DNA of 64,000 nucleotides from Natronocella acetinitrilica (GCF_024170285.1 NZ_JALJXV010000011.1:1-64000); one strand, 5' to 3'; counted from the first letter of the stretch, positions 17,270-27,117 are shown. Numbers and translations: made by a program. The notes: generated by a model from the sequence alone, not told the origin.

Positions 17270-18391
17270 TCAGCGGCGAACTTCCAGTCGCAGGCCGATG
17301 CTGCGCAGCAGGCGTTGCCGGTCGATCCAGCCGAGAATGCGGCCATCCTGCATCACGGGAACCTGATTCAGGTTTTTCTCCGTCATGTACTGCAGTACAC
17401 GGTCAGCCTCCACCAGTGGGCCCACATGAAGCAGGCGCTCGACGGGGATCATGACCTCGCTAACGGCGACATCCCGCCAACGCTCCCGGGGCACTCTCCG
17501 GGCATCGCTGAGGCTGATGAGCCCGAGTGGTTGCCGGGCATTGCCAACAATGAAGGCGCGACGGCCGGCGGGCAGCACCTGCTGCTGGATCCAGTCATCG
17601 ATGCTGCTTGTAGGAGCCACCTCGGGTATACCGGATTCCGCCAGGTCTTGAGCCAGTACCCCGGACAATCCCTCCCGCAGGTCATAGGCCCAGCCCTGGC
17701 CACGGGCGGTGGTCAGAAGAAACCAGGCGATCAGCATGATCCAGACGCCACCGATCAGGTTGCCGACGAACAGCATGTTCCAGATGCCCAGCGCAAACAG
17801 GCCGTAGGCAACAAGGCGGCCTCCGGCAACGGCTGCCTGGATACCCTTGCGGGCATCGCCGGTGAGCTTCCACACCAGGGCACGGAATACGCGTCCGCCG
17901 TCCAGGGGGAAGCCCGGAATCATGTTGAACACGGCGACGACCAGGTTGATCAGTGCCAACCATCCGAGGGCGACAAATAGCGGTTCCGACAGGCCGCTGG
18001 TCGCCACGGCCAGCAGACCGAACAGTGCCGCGAGGCCGAGGCTGACCAGGGGGCCCGCAATGGCAATCCAGAACTCGTCCTCCGGGCGCTCGCTGTCCCG
18101 CGTCATCTGAGCCATGCCGCCGAAGATGAAAAGCGTGATGGCCTGGACGGGTATGCCTCGGCGGATTGCGACCACGCTGTGGCCGAATTCGTGGGCGACG
18201 ATGGAGGCGAAGAACACGATGGCGGTCGCAAACGCTGTCATGAGTGCGACTGATAGGGTCCAGTCCGGGTATTGCTGCTGGAAGCCCGCGCTCATGGTCA
18301 CCAGCAGCAGCGTGAAGATGATCAGCCAGCTAACGTGGATTTCGAGGCGGATACCTCGAACATGGCCCAGTACCAGCACTGACTTGAACAT
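17270..18391 (-). CDS. Site-2 protease family (M50) metallopeptidase with CBS domains
   Basis: 373 residues. The zinc motif HEFGH is at residues 67-71 in a membrane helix, and the second motif NMIPGFPLDGGRVFRALVW (about 157-175) supplies the metal-binding Asp. About six hydrophobic segments are followed by a C-terminal CBS pair (about 245-370, including VSEVMIPVERLLHV). This is the Rip3/SpoIVFB-like group that cleaves substrates within the membrane; CBS domains usually bind adenine nucleotides. The substrate is unknown. It appears to be followed in the same direction by nothing but the remnant locus. Confidence 0.88.
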   Translation of the reverse strand: MFKSVLVLGHVRGIRLEIHVSWLIIFTLLLVTMSAGFQQQYPDWTLSVALMTAFATAIVFFASIVAHEFGHSVVAIRRGIPVQAITLFIFGGMAQMTRDSERPEDEFWIAIAGPLVSLGLAALFGLLAVATSGLSEPLFVALGWLALINLVVAVFNMIPGFPLDGGRVFRALVWKLTGDARKGIQAAVAGGRLVAYGLFALGIWNMLFVGNLIGGVWIMLIAWFLLTTARGQGWAYDLREGLSGVLAQDLAESGIPEVAPTSSIDDWIQQQVLPAGRRAFIVGNARQPLGLISLSDARRVPRERWRDVAVSEVMIPVERLLHVGPLVEADRVLQYMTEKNLNQVPVMQDGRILGWIDRQRLLRSIGLRLEVRR

Positions 18392-18412
18392 GGCGGTTGC
18401 CCTTGCGTTGTG

Positions 18413-19255
18413 CTAGCGAGACGCGATGACGCTGATGTCGCCGCGGTATCCTTCCAGTCTGGCAATGGCATGGTCTCGTTGTACAGGTGTGAGACTGGCC
18501 AGCAGGGTTCGGGCACAATTCGCGGTGATGGCCCGGTTCTCCTGCCGTGCCTGCTGCAGGGCCGGGCTGCGGGCTTCGTCCTCAAGCCACCATTCGCGAA
18601 GGAAGGTCTCCACAGCCTCCTGCGACGCATCTTCCTGCAAGAGAGTGATGAATCTCTCGTCACGCGCCTCCCGCCAGGTCAACCAGTCGGAGAGCACGTC
18701 GGGTCGGCGTGCCTCGCAGCGACGGAGATCCACGCGCTGTCTGGTACCGAGTTCTCCCGTCCAGGACTCGACGCGTTCGATCATGCGTGAGGGTCCGGCC
18801 GGAGCAATGTTTTCGACGTAATTCTGCCGGCCGTCGGCCAGAGTCTGTTCCAGTTGATCGATCTGGCCCGAGGTCAGGCCGCGGACGGTGCGGGCCGCCA
18901 GCGGGATGATGTCTTCCAGGGTCTCGCGCAGCAGGCCTTCCGCCCGGGTGAGTCCGGCCTGTACTGCCTCATCGGAAGGGGTTTCATTGGCAAGCAGCGC
19001 AGCCGTCTGCGCCATGAAGTGTTTCAGCTCTGGCAACCGCTCCTCGCGATGGAAGGCACGGTACGCCTGGAGTTCATCGCGTACCGCAAGCCGCTGTTGC
19101 CGGTCCAGTTCCAGGAAGCTGGCAATTCGCCTTGCCGCCAGCCAGTCGGCATTCTCGTAGACCAGCTCCAGCCGGCTGCAACCACCAATCAGGAGCGCCC
19201 CGACAACAAGCAGGGTGACTGTGCGCAGTAGGCCGGGAATTGTTCTGTCGGGCAT
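18413..19255 (-). CDS. DUF6279 family lipoprotein
   Basis: 280 residues. The signal ends in the lipobox LIGGC (Cys at about 26), followed by SRLELVYENADWLAARRI, characteristic of DUF6279. The mature part is helical and charged (RQQRLAVRDELQAYRAFHREERLP). The predicted location is the outer membrane, facing the periplasm. It lies 21 bases upstream of the M50 peptidase start on the same strand, so the two may be co-transcribed. The function of the family is not established. Confidence 0.85.
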   Translation of the reverse strand: MPDRTIPGLLRTVTLLVVGALLIGGCSRLELVYENADWLAARRIASFLELDRQQRLAVRDELQAYRAFHREERLPELKHFMAQTAALLANETPSDEAVQAGLTRAEGLLRETLEDIIPLAARTVRGLTSGQIDQLEQTLADGRQNYVENIAPAGPSRMIERVESWTGELGTRQRVDLRRCEARRPDVLSDWLTWREARDERFITLLQEDASQEAVETFLREWWLEDEARSPALQQARQENRAITANCARTLLASLTPVQRDHAIARLEGYRGDISVIASR

Positions 19256-19442
19256 GCGGCGTCGCTCATCCGGATGACCCTACTGAGACCGACGGGCGCT
19301 CGCATCGTTCGCTGGACCGGAGACCGGATCATGGTGGTGATGCGCATTCGACCGTATCGACATCGTCGACGAACCGCATTAATGTAGTCGATGAAAAAAT
19401 AAAAAATAACAAGTCATTTCAATGATTTGATTCGGAGGAGTC

Positions 19443-20270
19443 ATGCACGCAATCAAACCGAAAGCCACGAAAGAAAAGCTGTCCATCTATCAGCCCGATC
19501 AGGAGGGGCTGATTTTCCCCGAGATTCCGGAGTTCAAGTCGGCTGCCGAAGAGCGCGACTATCGCAAGAGGCACTTGGTCGCAGCCTGCCGCGCCTTTGC
19601 CCTTGAATCCTTCGATTACGGTTTTGCCGGTCATCTGACCATCCGTGATCCGGAGCGTCCCGAGTTGTACTGGACCAACCCCATGTGTGTGCATTTCTCC
19701 CAGGTGAAGATGTCGAACCTCATCCTGGTAGACCATGACGGCATGGTGGTCGAGGGTGACCATGCACTGAATCGCGCCGGTTTCGTGCTACATGCCGCCG
19801 TCCACAACGAGCATCCGGATATCCTCGCCATGTGCCATGCGCACACGGTCTACGGGACAGCCTGGGCGGCCACCGGGCGCCCGCTTGAGCCCATCTCCCA
19901 GGATGCGGCGGCCTTCTTCGAGAACCACACGGTGATTCGGGAAGAGGGCGGCAAGGTGGCGGTTGAGGTATCGGCGGGCAAGAAAGTCGCAGATGCCTTC
20001 AAGGGCGTCCGCGCCGCCATCCACCAGAATCACGGACTGCTGACGGCAAGCCGTCACAGCATCGATGATGCTGCATTCTGGTTCATTGCCCTGGAACGGT
20101 GCTGCAAGCAGCAGCTGATGGTGGAAGCGGCCGGTATCAAGCCCATCCTCGTTCCGGAGGAGAAGGCGCGCTACAGCCAGCAGCATGTGGGCAGTGACTA
20201 CATCGGCTGGCTGCATTTCCAGACGATTTACGACCATATCGCCAAGACTCAGCCTGACATGTTCGACTGA
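19443..20270 (+). CDS. Class II aldolase/adducin family protein
   Basis: 275 residues. The metal-binding pattern HAAVHNEHPDILAMCHAHTVYG (three His of the zinc site, about 118-139) and the downstream HQNHGLLT (about 196-203) are typical. The start is preceded by CGGAGGAG. Family members catalyse retro-aldol cleavage or decarboxylation of hydroxy- or keto-acids. An AT-rich 19380-19430 stretch upstream indicates a separate promoter. The following amidohydrolase is 170 bases away on the same strand; joint function is plausible but unproven. Confidence 0.87.
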   Translation: MHAIKPKATKEKLSIYQPDQEGLIFPEIPEFKSAAEERDYRKRHLVAACRAFALESFDYGFAGHLTIRDPERPELYWTNPMCVHFSQVKMSNLILVDHDGMVVEGDHALNRAGFVLHAAVHNEHPDILAMCHAHTVYGTAWAATGRPLEPISQDAAAFFENHTVIREEGGKVAVEVSAGKKVADAFKGVRAAIHQNHGLLTASRHSIDDAAFWFIALERCCKQQLMVEAAGIKPILVPEEKARYSQQHVGSDYIGWLHFQTIYDHIAKTQPDMFD

Positions 20271-20440
20271 GATCGAGCCTGGCCGGCGACGTCTCCAGGG
20301 CGTCGCCGGTGCCTACCTTCATCCGCAGTGCCTCGAACATCATGGCACGGCTCTTGCTACCCTCGTGCCTTCCAATCTTGCAGCCGCAGCCTCCCGGCTT
20401 GGCGGCGCGGTGTGCTCGTGGGTCAACGAGGAGTCGAGTG

Positions 20441-21670
20441 ATGGACCTGATTATCAGGAATGCAGCAGTGCAGGGGCATGCGGCGTCGGGCACGGTGGAT
20501 ATCGGTATCGAGGGAGGCAGAATCGTTGCCGTCGAGAAGGCATTATCGGCGGACGCCGAGGTGCTGGATGTGGGCGGCCGGCTGGTCTCTCCCGGTTTCA
20601 TTGAAACCCATATCCACCTGGACAAGTCCTGCCTGCTGGGGCGCTGCGCATCGAAACGCGGGGATCTGGAAGAGGCCATTGCAGAGGTGTCCCGTGCCAA
20701 GCGGGATTTCACCGCCGAGGATGTCTACGAACGCGGCAGCCGGACGCTGCGCAAGGCCATCTCCCAGGGAACGACCCACATGCGTACCCACCTCGAGGTC
20801 GACCCCATCGTCGGGCTGCGCAGTCTTGATGGTGTGGAGCAGTTGGCCGAGGACTATCGTTGGGCCATCGACCTGGATATCTGCGTGTTCCCCCAGGAGG
20901 GCCTGCTCAACAACCCGGGTACGGATGAGCTGATGGTGGAAGCCCTGCGCCGGGGCTGCAGGGTCGTGGGTGCGGCCCCCTACACGGACAGCGACCCCCA
21001 TGGGCAGATGGATCGCATATTCGAGATGGCGCGGGAGTTCGATGTAGATATCGACATGCATCTGGACCTGAGCCTGGATCCCACGTCCCTGGCTCTCGAT
21101 TATGTCTGCGAGCTGACCGAGCGTTTCAAGTACGGTGGCCGCGTTACCATCGGCCATGTCACCAAGCTATCCGCCGTCAGCCCCCAGCGCTTCGCCGAGG
21201 CTGCCCGGCGCATGGCTGATACGGGTGTGGCCCTGACCGTGCTGCCGTCCACTGATCTGTTCCTCATGGGGCGGGATGCCGACCGGAACGTACCGCGAGG
21301 CGTGACTCCCTGCCATCACCTGCTCGATTACGGTGTGAACTGTTCGCTGTCCACCAACAATGTGCTGAATCCGTTCACGCCGTTTGGTGATTGCTCGCTG
21401 GTGCGCATGGCGAACCTCTACGCCAACGTTGCCCATGTGGGCAGTGCGGAGCACATGCAGGACTGTTTCGACATGGTCTCCGAGCGCTCCGCGCGCATGC
21501 TGCGACTGGACGACTACGGCGTGGCGCCGGGTTGCGCGGCGGATCTGGTGGTGCTCGACTGCGTCGACAAGGCCCAGGCCATCTCGGAAAACGCGCCGGT
21601 GCTGTTCGGCTTCAAGCGGGGACGGCGCTCGTTCACGCGTCTGCCTGTCGAGCTGCATGCTCCGGCGTGA
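20441..21670 (+). CDS. Amidohydrolase family protein (cytosine deaminase-like)
   Basis: 409 residues. The zinc/iron motif is FIETHIHLDKSCL (about residues 52-64), with further metal ligands in HMHLDLSLD (about 206-214) and TIGHVTKLS, and the catalytic Asp region LSTNNVLNPF. The start ATG 20441 has ACGAGGAG upstream. The pattern fits CodA/TRZ-like deaminases acting on cyclic or N-linked substrates. In this island it may deaminate or open a heterocyclic ring, consistent with the amidases and UbiD enzyme nearby, but this is inference. Confidence 0.85.
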   Translation: MDLIIRNAAVQGHAASGTVDIGIEGGRIVAVEKALSADAEVLDVGGRLVSPGFIETHIHLDKSCLLGRCASKRGDLEEAIAEVSRAKRDFTAEDVYERGSRTLRKAISQGTTHMRTHLEVDPIVGLRSLDGVEQLAEDYRWAIDLDICVFPQEGLLNNPGTDELMVEALRRGCRVVGAAPYTDSDPHGQMDRIFEMAREFDVDIDMHLDLSLDPTSLALDYVCELTERFKYGGRVTIGHVTKLSAVSPQRFAEAARRMADTGVALTVLPSTDLFLMGRDADRNVPRGVTPCHHLLDYGVNCSLSTNNVLNPFTPFGDCSLVRMANLYANVAHVGSAEHMQDCFDMVSERSARMLRLDDYGVAPGCAADLVVLDCVDKAQAISENAPVLFGFKRGRRSFTRLPVELHAPA

Positions 21671-21703
21671 TTGTCCCGACGCTTGATGCCCAGGGAGACC
21701 GGT

Positions 21704-22387
21704 CTAGCGCTTGTCCTGTCCGAACAGAATGCGGCGCTCCTCTTCGTCAGGGGGCGCCTGGCGGCGGTACTCCTTGCCCAGATCCACTCCGGCGCGGACG
21801 GCTGGACGCTCCTTGATGGTCTGGCGCCAGCGGCGCACATTGGGAAATTCCTCCAGGGTTTGCCCCAGCGGCTTCGCGATCAACACCCACGGCCAGGCCG
21901 CCATGTCGGCGATGCTGTAGGTGTCGCCGAGCAGGTATTCCCGATCCGCGAGCCTCCGTTCCAGTACGGCCAGGCAGCGGTTGTACTCCCTGCTGTAACG
22001 CTCCCTGGAATAGGTGTGCTCGCCCTCGGCGTAATTGACAAAATGGCTGACCTGCCCGGCCATCGGCCCGAGGTTGCCCGTCTGCCAGAACAGCCACTCC
22101 AGCATTTCCTTGCGGGCCCGTGCATCGGTGGGGTGGAACCGCTCGGTCTTCCCTGCCAGATGAATCAGAATCGCACCCGCTTCGAACACGGGCAGCGGCT
22201 CACCCGGCACGTCAAAATCAACGATGGCCGGGATTCGGTTGTTCGGACTGATGCGAAGGAACTCGGGCTTGAATTGGTCACCCTTGCCGATGTTGACGGG
22301 AATCATCCGGTAGTCCAGCCCGCACTCCTCGAGCATGATGGAGACTTTCCAGCCGTTCGGGGTGGGCCAGTAGTAGAAGTCGATCAT
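21704..22387 (-). CDS. Glutathione S-transferase family protein (YghU/YfcG-like)
   Basis: 227 residues from ATG 22387. It shows the thioredoxin fold FYYWPTPNGWKVSIMLEECGLDY, the cis-Pro region NNRIPAIVDFD (about 48-58) and the helical C-terminal domain with LLGDTYSIADMAAWPWV. The N-terminal TPNGWK pattern is that of the Nu-class/YfcG disulfide-bond oxidoreductases. Its start overlaps the stop of the CoA-transferase by one base (TGATG), so the two are co-translated. It may detoxify a reactive CoA or aldehyde intermediate. Confidence 0.88.
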   Translation of the reverse strand: MIDFYYWPTPNGWKVSIMLEECGLDYRMIPVNIGKGDQFKPEFLRISPNNRIPAIVDFDVPGEPLPVFEAGAILIHLAGKTERFHPTDARARKEMLEWLFWQTGNLGPMAGQVSHFVNYAEGEHTYSRERYSREYNRCLAVLERRLADREYLLGDTYSIADMAAWPWVLIAKPLGQTLEEFPNVRRWRQTIKERPAVRAGVDLGKEYRRQAPPDEEERRILFGQDKR

Positions 22388-23589
22388 CAGCCGTTCTCCT
22401 GGTCGAGCCTGATCACCCCGGCTGCGTGCATTTTCTGCAGCGTGGCATCGTCGTAACCGCACCGGGACAGCAGCGTGTGGGTGTCCTGACCCAGGGCGGG
22501 TGCCGGTTGAGGCTCGAAGGCGTCGTTTCCGGCAAAGCGCGCCGCCGGTCGGGACTGGCGCAGGCGTCCCGCGGCGGGGTGGTCGTATTCCCGGAGAATC
22601 CCGTTGGCCTGGACCTGGGGGTGATCGAGCATCGCCTGACGCGTCAGCACCGGCGCACAGGGAACACCGTGGGCCTCGAGGCGTTGCAACCAGTGTTCAC
22701 TGGAGCCATGACGAATCACTGACTGGGTCAGTTCCAGCCGCGCATCGATATTGTCCTGGCGCAGGGCGGCGTTGCGAAAACGCGGGTCCTCCAGCCATTG
22801 CGGCCGCTCCAGGGCGTGGGTCAGCGCCTCCCACTCACGGTCATTCTGTACGGCGATGGTGATATGGCCGTCAGTGGTCTCGTAGATGAGGTCCTGGAAG
22901 CTCGCCGCTTCCTGTTGGGGTAATGCGTCGGCCACAAACGTCTGACTGCCCATGTCCGAGCCCCAGAGGAACGCGATGACTGCGTCCAGCATGGACAGCC
23001 GCACATGCTCACCCTTACCGGTCCGTGCACGGGCCAGCAACGCGGCGGTTATCGCCTGGGCCGCCACGACTCCGGTGAGTTTGTCCGGCAGAATGGTTCT
23101 GACCAGCTGTGGCCGTCGCTCGTCTGATCCGGCCTGGACGGAAGCGAGCCCCGAGAGTCCCTGAATCAGCGGATCGTAGACCGGCTTCTGCCCATAGGGG
23201 CCCTGCTCGCCGAAGCCGCTGATCGAGACGTAGACAATCGTCGGCGCGACCTCGCGAATCACCGCCTCGCCGAGCCCCATGCGCTCGATAACGCCGGGCC
23301 GGAAGTTCTGCACGAAGACATCCGCGCTATCCACCAGGCGGAGCAGCGCTTCGCGCCCCTCGGCTGCCTTCAGATTGAGCGCCACGGAACGCTTGTTGCG
23401 ATTGTTGTTCAGGAACGAGGCCGGGTAGCCGCCCCGGCGGTTGGAAGCCGACCGGGTGAAGTCACCCCCGGCCGGGTTCTCGATCTTGATGACCTCGGCG
23501 CCCTGATCCGCGAGCATCATCGTGCATAGCGGCCCGGACACCATGGCAGTGAGATCGATAACGCGGATGCCGTCGAGGGGGCCGGGCAT
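22387..23589 (-). CDS. CaiB/BaiF (family III) CoA-transferase
   Basis: 400 residues, full length for the family. It begins MPGPLDGIRVIDLTAMVSGP and continues MMLADQGAEVIKIENPAGGD. The catalytic Asp lies in VRLSMLDAVIAFLWG (about 166-180). It moves CoA between carboxylic acids, for example from succinyl-CoA to a dicarboxylate or hydroxy acid. First gene of a two-gene minus-strand operon with the GST. Confidence 0.92.
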   Translation of the reverse strand: MPGPLDGIRVIDLTAMVSGPLCTMMLADQGAEVIKIENPAGGDFTRSASNRRGGYPASFLNNNRNKRSVALNLKAAEGREALLRLVDSADVFVQNFRPGVIERMGLGEAVIREVAPTIVYVSISGFGEQGPYGQKPVYDPLIQGLSGLASVQAGSDERRPQLVRTILPDKLTGVVAAQAITAALLARARTGKGEHVRLSMLDAVIAFLWGSDMGSQTFVADALPQQEAASFQDLIYETTDGHITIAVQNDREWEALTHALERPQWLEDPRFRNAALRQDNIDARLELTQSVIRHGSSEHWLQRLEAHGVPCAPVLTRQAMLDHPQVQANGILREYDHPAAGRLRQSRPAARFAGNDAFEPQPAPALGQDTHTLLSRCGYDDATLQKMHAAGVIRLDQENG

Positions 23590-23700
23590 AGGGGTGGACT
23601 CCAGGGCGGATGGCGCACTCGCAAAAGCAGGCCGGAATCATCTGGCACAGGGAGCAACGATCGTAACGGCTGCCAGGCAGGATCGCCAGTTTGGCGGGGA

Positions 23701-24921
23701 TCAACCTGGCGCGCCGTCCGCCCTGGGGCCGGCCAGAATGCCCGTGTAGCGGACCAGGAACAGGCCGAACGCCACGGTCCACAGGGTGCCGGCGATGCCA
23801 ATGCCTGCCTGCCATGGCAGATCGCCGAGGCCGGTGGCAACCCTGGCGAGAGCAGCGATGTGGATCACAACAAACGCCGCGGTCATCCCGGCGGGCAGTT
23901 TCAGGGTCCGGCCCGTGTGACCCAGGGCAACCCGGCTGATCACGCCAAGTATCAGGCCACCCATGGCGCCCACCCCCAGCGCGTGTATCCAGGCTGTCGC
24001 CGGCCACCAGCCGGCGGCGCTGCCGGCGAGAAGGGCCAGGCCCAGGGGGATCCACAGCAGCGACAGATGCAGCATCCACAGTAGTGGTTCCCCGCGCACC
24101 TCCCATCCGCGCCACAGCAGGGTGCGTGCCAGAGACAGCGGGGCGGCAAGCCCTGCTGCGATAACGATCACGGCCTGTAGGCCGGTCAGCACGCCCACAA
24201 GCGTCATGGCCATGGCGATCAGCAGAGTGATTTCCAGCCATGGAACGGTGTGCGGGCCGCGGCCTGGCAGGCCTTGCTGTCGCAACCAGGCTTTGGAGAA
24301 GTTCGGCGTGATTCTGCCGCCGATGACCAGCATCAAGGCGGCCGCGACAATCAATGCACCATGGACATAAGGCCCGTGGGGTTGCAGGAAAAAGCCCAGT
24401 TGCATCAGCCAGACCAACCCGATGACCAGCAGCAACACCAGCTGGCGCTTTTGCCGGCCATGCCAGATACGCCAGCCGGCATCCACCATCACCAGGGGCA
24501 GAAATGCCAGGTTAACCGCCATGACCACCCAGGCGGGCAGTTCCGCGCCGAACCCCATCACCAGACGGCCGGCGAGCCAGACCAGCCAGAGCCCCATGAG
24601 CGGGAGACCGTGTAGCCGCTCCGTGCCCGTCCACACGCAGACGGCGGTGAGCAGAAAACCGGCGATACCCGCATTCAGGAATGCGAAAACAAGCTCATGC
24701 TGATGCCAGAAATAACCGGGTAACGCGAGCGGCGCTGAGAACCAACCCGTCAGTTCGGCTGTCCAGAGCGGAACCGCAACCACCGCGAGCAGAGCCAGCG
24801 ACAGGAAAAGATCCGGAAGGGGTACTGAAAGAGTTGCCCGCCGGCGCTGCCGAGGCGACTTGATAATGTGGTTCCTGATTCGATCATGGCGATCACCCGT
24901 CACTACGCCTGCTGGCTCCAC
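23701..24921 (-). CDS. nnrS: NnrS family membrane protein
   Basis: About 406 residues and twelve hydrophobic segments. WHQHELVFAFLNAGIAGFLLTAV and GGRITPNFSKAWLRQQ (about 201-216) are NnrS signatures. NnrS is a haem- and copper-containing membrane protein linked to nitric-oxide tolerance in denitrifiers. The start is uncertain: GTG 24921 or GTG 24903 are both possible. A perfect FNR/DNR box lies 30-48 bases upstream, shared with the divergent reductase gene, indicating anaerobic or NO-dependent expression. Confidence 0.87.
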   Translation of the reverse strand: MEPAGVVTGDRHDRIRNHIIKSPRQRRRATLSVPLPDLFLSLALLAVVAVPLWTAELTGWFSAPLALPGYFWHQHELVFAFLNAGIAGFLLTAVCVWTGTERLHGLPLMGLWLVWLAGRLVMGFGAELPAWVVMAVNLAFLPLVMVDAGWRIWHGRQKRQLVLLLVIGLVWLMQLGFFLQPHGPYVHGALIVAAALMLVIGGRITPNFSKAWLRQQGLPGRGPHTVPWLEITLLIAMAMTLVGVLTGLQAVIVIAAGLAAPLSLARTLLWRGWEVRGEPLLWMLHLSLLWIPLGLALLAGSAAGWWPATAWIHALGVGAMGGLILGVISRVALGHTGRTLKLPAGMTAAFVVIHIAALARVATGLGDLPWQAGIGIAGTLWTVAFGLFLVRYTGILAGPRADGAPG

Positions 24922-24950
24922 CCTTCTCTCGCAGTACCGGCATAGGCGGA

Positions 24951-24964
24951 TTGATGTACATCAA
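24951..24964. promoter_or_regulatory. FNR/ANR/DNR box between divergent nnrS and reductase genes
   Basis: TTGATGTACATCAA matches TTGAT-N4-ATCAA perfectly. Placed at -41.5 it would give transcription starts near 24916 (nnrS side) and 24999 (reductase side). One site could activate both. Confidence 0.8.
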
Positions 24965-25065
24965 GTCCATGGCGAAGCCGGTTGGATGATTCGGCGTTAC
25001 CATGAGGAACACGCGGCAGGGTTCGCTGTCAGCATTGCCAACTTTTGAACCTCACGGAGGTGCGC

Positions 25066-26208
25066 TTGAGCATCGTCATCATTGGTACTGGTTTGGCCGG
25101 CTACACCACGGCCAGGGAGTTTCGCAAGCACGACACGGACACATCGCTGACCCTTGTCACTGCGGATTCGGGCAGGGCCTACTCCAAACCCATGCTCTCC
25201 ACCGGTTATCGCAAGCAGCAGACGCCGCATGATCTGGTGCAATCCAGTCCGGAAGAAATGGCCAGGCAGCTTGATGCAACGGTGCTGACAGACACCCGGG
25301 TCGAGGCGATCCTGCCCGATGAGGGCGAGGTCCACCTCCGCGACGGCAAGTCCATCGCCTTCGACAAACTGGTGCTCGCCCTGGGCGCCGATCCAGTTGC
25401 CCCGCCCATCAGGGGGGATGCGGTGGATCGGATATTCCAGATCAACGACCTGGATCAATATGAGCGCTTTCGCAAGGTCGGTGATCATGCCGGCCGCGTG
25501 CTGGTGATCGGTGGTGGGCTGATCGGCTGCGAGTTCGCCAACGATCTGCGCGAAGCTGATCGCCAGGTCGATCTGGTGTTTCCAGAGCCGCTGCCCTTGC
25601 CCCTGTTGCTGCCCGATCAGTCCGCCGAGGCGCTGCGCGCTGCCCTGGAAGATCTGGGGGTCGTGATCCACTCGGAGCGTACCGTGGATCGCGTCGACGC
25701 CGACGGCGAACAGTTGACGGCAAAGCTCTCAGATGGTTCTACCCTGCAGGCCGACACCGTGCTGGCGGCCGTGGGCCTGCGCCCAAGAACAGAACTTGCA
25801 GAAGCCGCGGGGCTCAGCGTCGGCAAGGCCATCCGTGTGGACAGGAGCCTCGCGACTTCCCACCCGAACGTCTATGCGCTGGGTGATTGCGCCGAGGTCG
25901 AGGGCTGGGTGCTGCCTTACGTGGCGCCGCTCACCAACGCCGCCCGGGCGCTGGCAAAGACGCTGGCCGGTGAAACCACCGACGTGCGCTATCCGGTCAT
26001 GCCCGTCAACGTCAAGACCAGCTGCTGTCAGGTGGTTGCCTGGCCGCCAGCCGGCGGCGCTGAAGGCGTATGGCAATTCGACGGCGAGGCGCCAGACATC
26101 AAGGCCGAGTTCCGGGGAGACGGTGGCACGCTGCTGGGCTTCGCCCTCACCGGCAAGCGAATCCGGGAGCGCATGGCCCTGCAAAAGGAGCTACCTGACC
26201 TCTTCTAG
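25066..26208 (+). CDS. NAD(P)/FAD-dependent rubredoxin or flavorubredoxin reductase
   Basis: 380 residues. The N-terminal FAD motif IVIIGTGLAGYTTAREFRK is that of rubredoxin reductases (NorW/RubB/AlkT). The second Rossmann motif VLVIGGGLIGCEFANDL is at about 146-162 and the FAD motif VYALGDCAEV at about 268-277. TTG 25066 is chosen as start because CGGAGG (25055-25060) is optimally spaced and the protein then begins MSIVIIG. It passes electrons from NAD(P)H to a rubredoxin-type carrier. Divergence from nnrS over an FNR/DNR box suggests a NorW-like role in nitric-oxide detoxification; no norV is present in the window. Confidence 0.85.
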   Translation: MSIVIIGTGLAGYTTAREFRKHDTDTSLTLVTADSGRAYSKPMLSTGYRKQQTPHDLVQSSPEEMARQLDATVLTDTRVEAILPDEGEVHLRDGKSIAFDKLVLALGADPVAPPIRGDAVDRIFQINDLDQYERFRKVGDHAGRVLVIGGGLIGCEFANDLREADRQVDLVFPEPLPLPLLLPDQSAEALRAALEDLGVVIHSERTVDRVDADGEQLTAKLSDGSTLQADTVLAAVGLRPRTELAEAAGLSVGKAIRVDRSLATSHPNVYALGDCAEVEGWVLPYVAPLTNAARALAKTLAGETTDVRYPVMPVNVKTSCCQVVAWPPAGGAEGVWQFDGEAPDIKAEFRGDGGTLLGFALTGKRIRERMALQKELPDLF

Positions 26209-26280
26209 TTCATTCGCAAGAAACAGAATTTGTGACAACAATGCCGGTTACTTAGCCGGAGTACAGGAGGTCGCCGGGTC

Positions 26281-27045
26281 ATGAGTGAGCAACGTTTGTC
26301 ACGGCTGAACTTGCGCCACCCCTTGGGTGCGGCCGATTACGATCGTCTGCTCAAGGCCTGGCAGCTGGACCTGCTGATACTGCAGCTGAGCTTTCTGCGT
26401 GGCGGCGGTCGGGCCATAGTCAACGTCGAGGGCATGGACGCGGCGGGCAAGGGTGGTGCCGTCCGGCGGCTGGTGGCGCGGCTCGACCCGCGCAGTTACC
26501 GGGTCTATCGGATTGGTGCGCCGGATCCCATGGACCAGGCGAAGCACTACCTCTATCGCTTCTGGCAGCGCGTACCCGCGCCCGGTGAACTGGTGATCTT
26601 CGATCGCTCCTGGTACGGACGCGTGCTGGTGGAGCGGGTGGAGGGGCTGGCCACGCCCGCGGAGTGGCGTCGCGCCTACCGCGAGATCAACGATCTTGAG
26701 CGCCTGCTGGTGGATGACGGCGTCGTGCTCTGCAAACTCTGGTTTCACATTGACCCTGACGAACAGTTGCGTCGTTTTGAGGAGCGGCTCGAGAATCCGT
26801 TCAAGCGCTGGAAGATGTCGGATGAGGATTGGCGCAACCGGGCGCGCTGGGATGACTACATCGCCGCGGCCGAGGATATGTTCAGCGAGACCGACACCGC
26901 CTGTGCGCCCTGGACACTGATCGGTGCCGGCAACAAGCGCTACGCCAGGCTTGCGGCATTGCGCGCGGTGACAGAGGCGCTGGCCGCTGGCGCGCGGCGC
27001 AGTGGTGCGGCGGAGCCGCCGCTGGATCGGTTGCCGTTGCCCTGA
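26281..27045 (+). CDS. Polyphosphate kinase 2 (PPK2) family protein
   Basis: 254 residues. Walker A is EGMDAAGKGGAVRR (about 49-62), Walker B is VIFDRSWYGRVLVERV (about 105-120) and the lid is NPFKRWKMSDEDWRNR (about 168-183). This is a single-domain PPK2, which transfers phosphate between polyphosphate and nucleoside di- or monophosphates. It starts 72 bases after the reductase on the same strand. No partner is evident. Confidence 0.9.
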   Translation: MSEQRLSRLNLRHPLGAADYDRLLKAWQLDLLILQLSFLRGGGRAIVNVEGMDAAGKGGAVRRLVARLDPRSYRVYRIGAPDPMDQAKHYLYRFWQRVPAPGELVIFDRSWYGRVLVERVEGLATPAEWRRAYREINDLERLLVDDGVVLCKLWFHIDPDEQLRRFEERLENPFKRWKMSDEDWRNRARWDDYIAAAEDMFSETDTACAPWTLIGAGNKRYARLAALRAVTEALAAGARRSGAAEPPLDRLPLP

Positions 27046-27117
27046 TGCGCTTGCCAGGCAGTTGCCACGGCTGGTCGAAACTGGAGTGATTCCCTAAACA
27101 AGCCAAGCGGCTAACGC

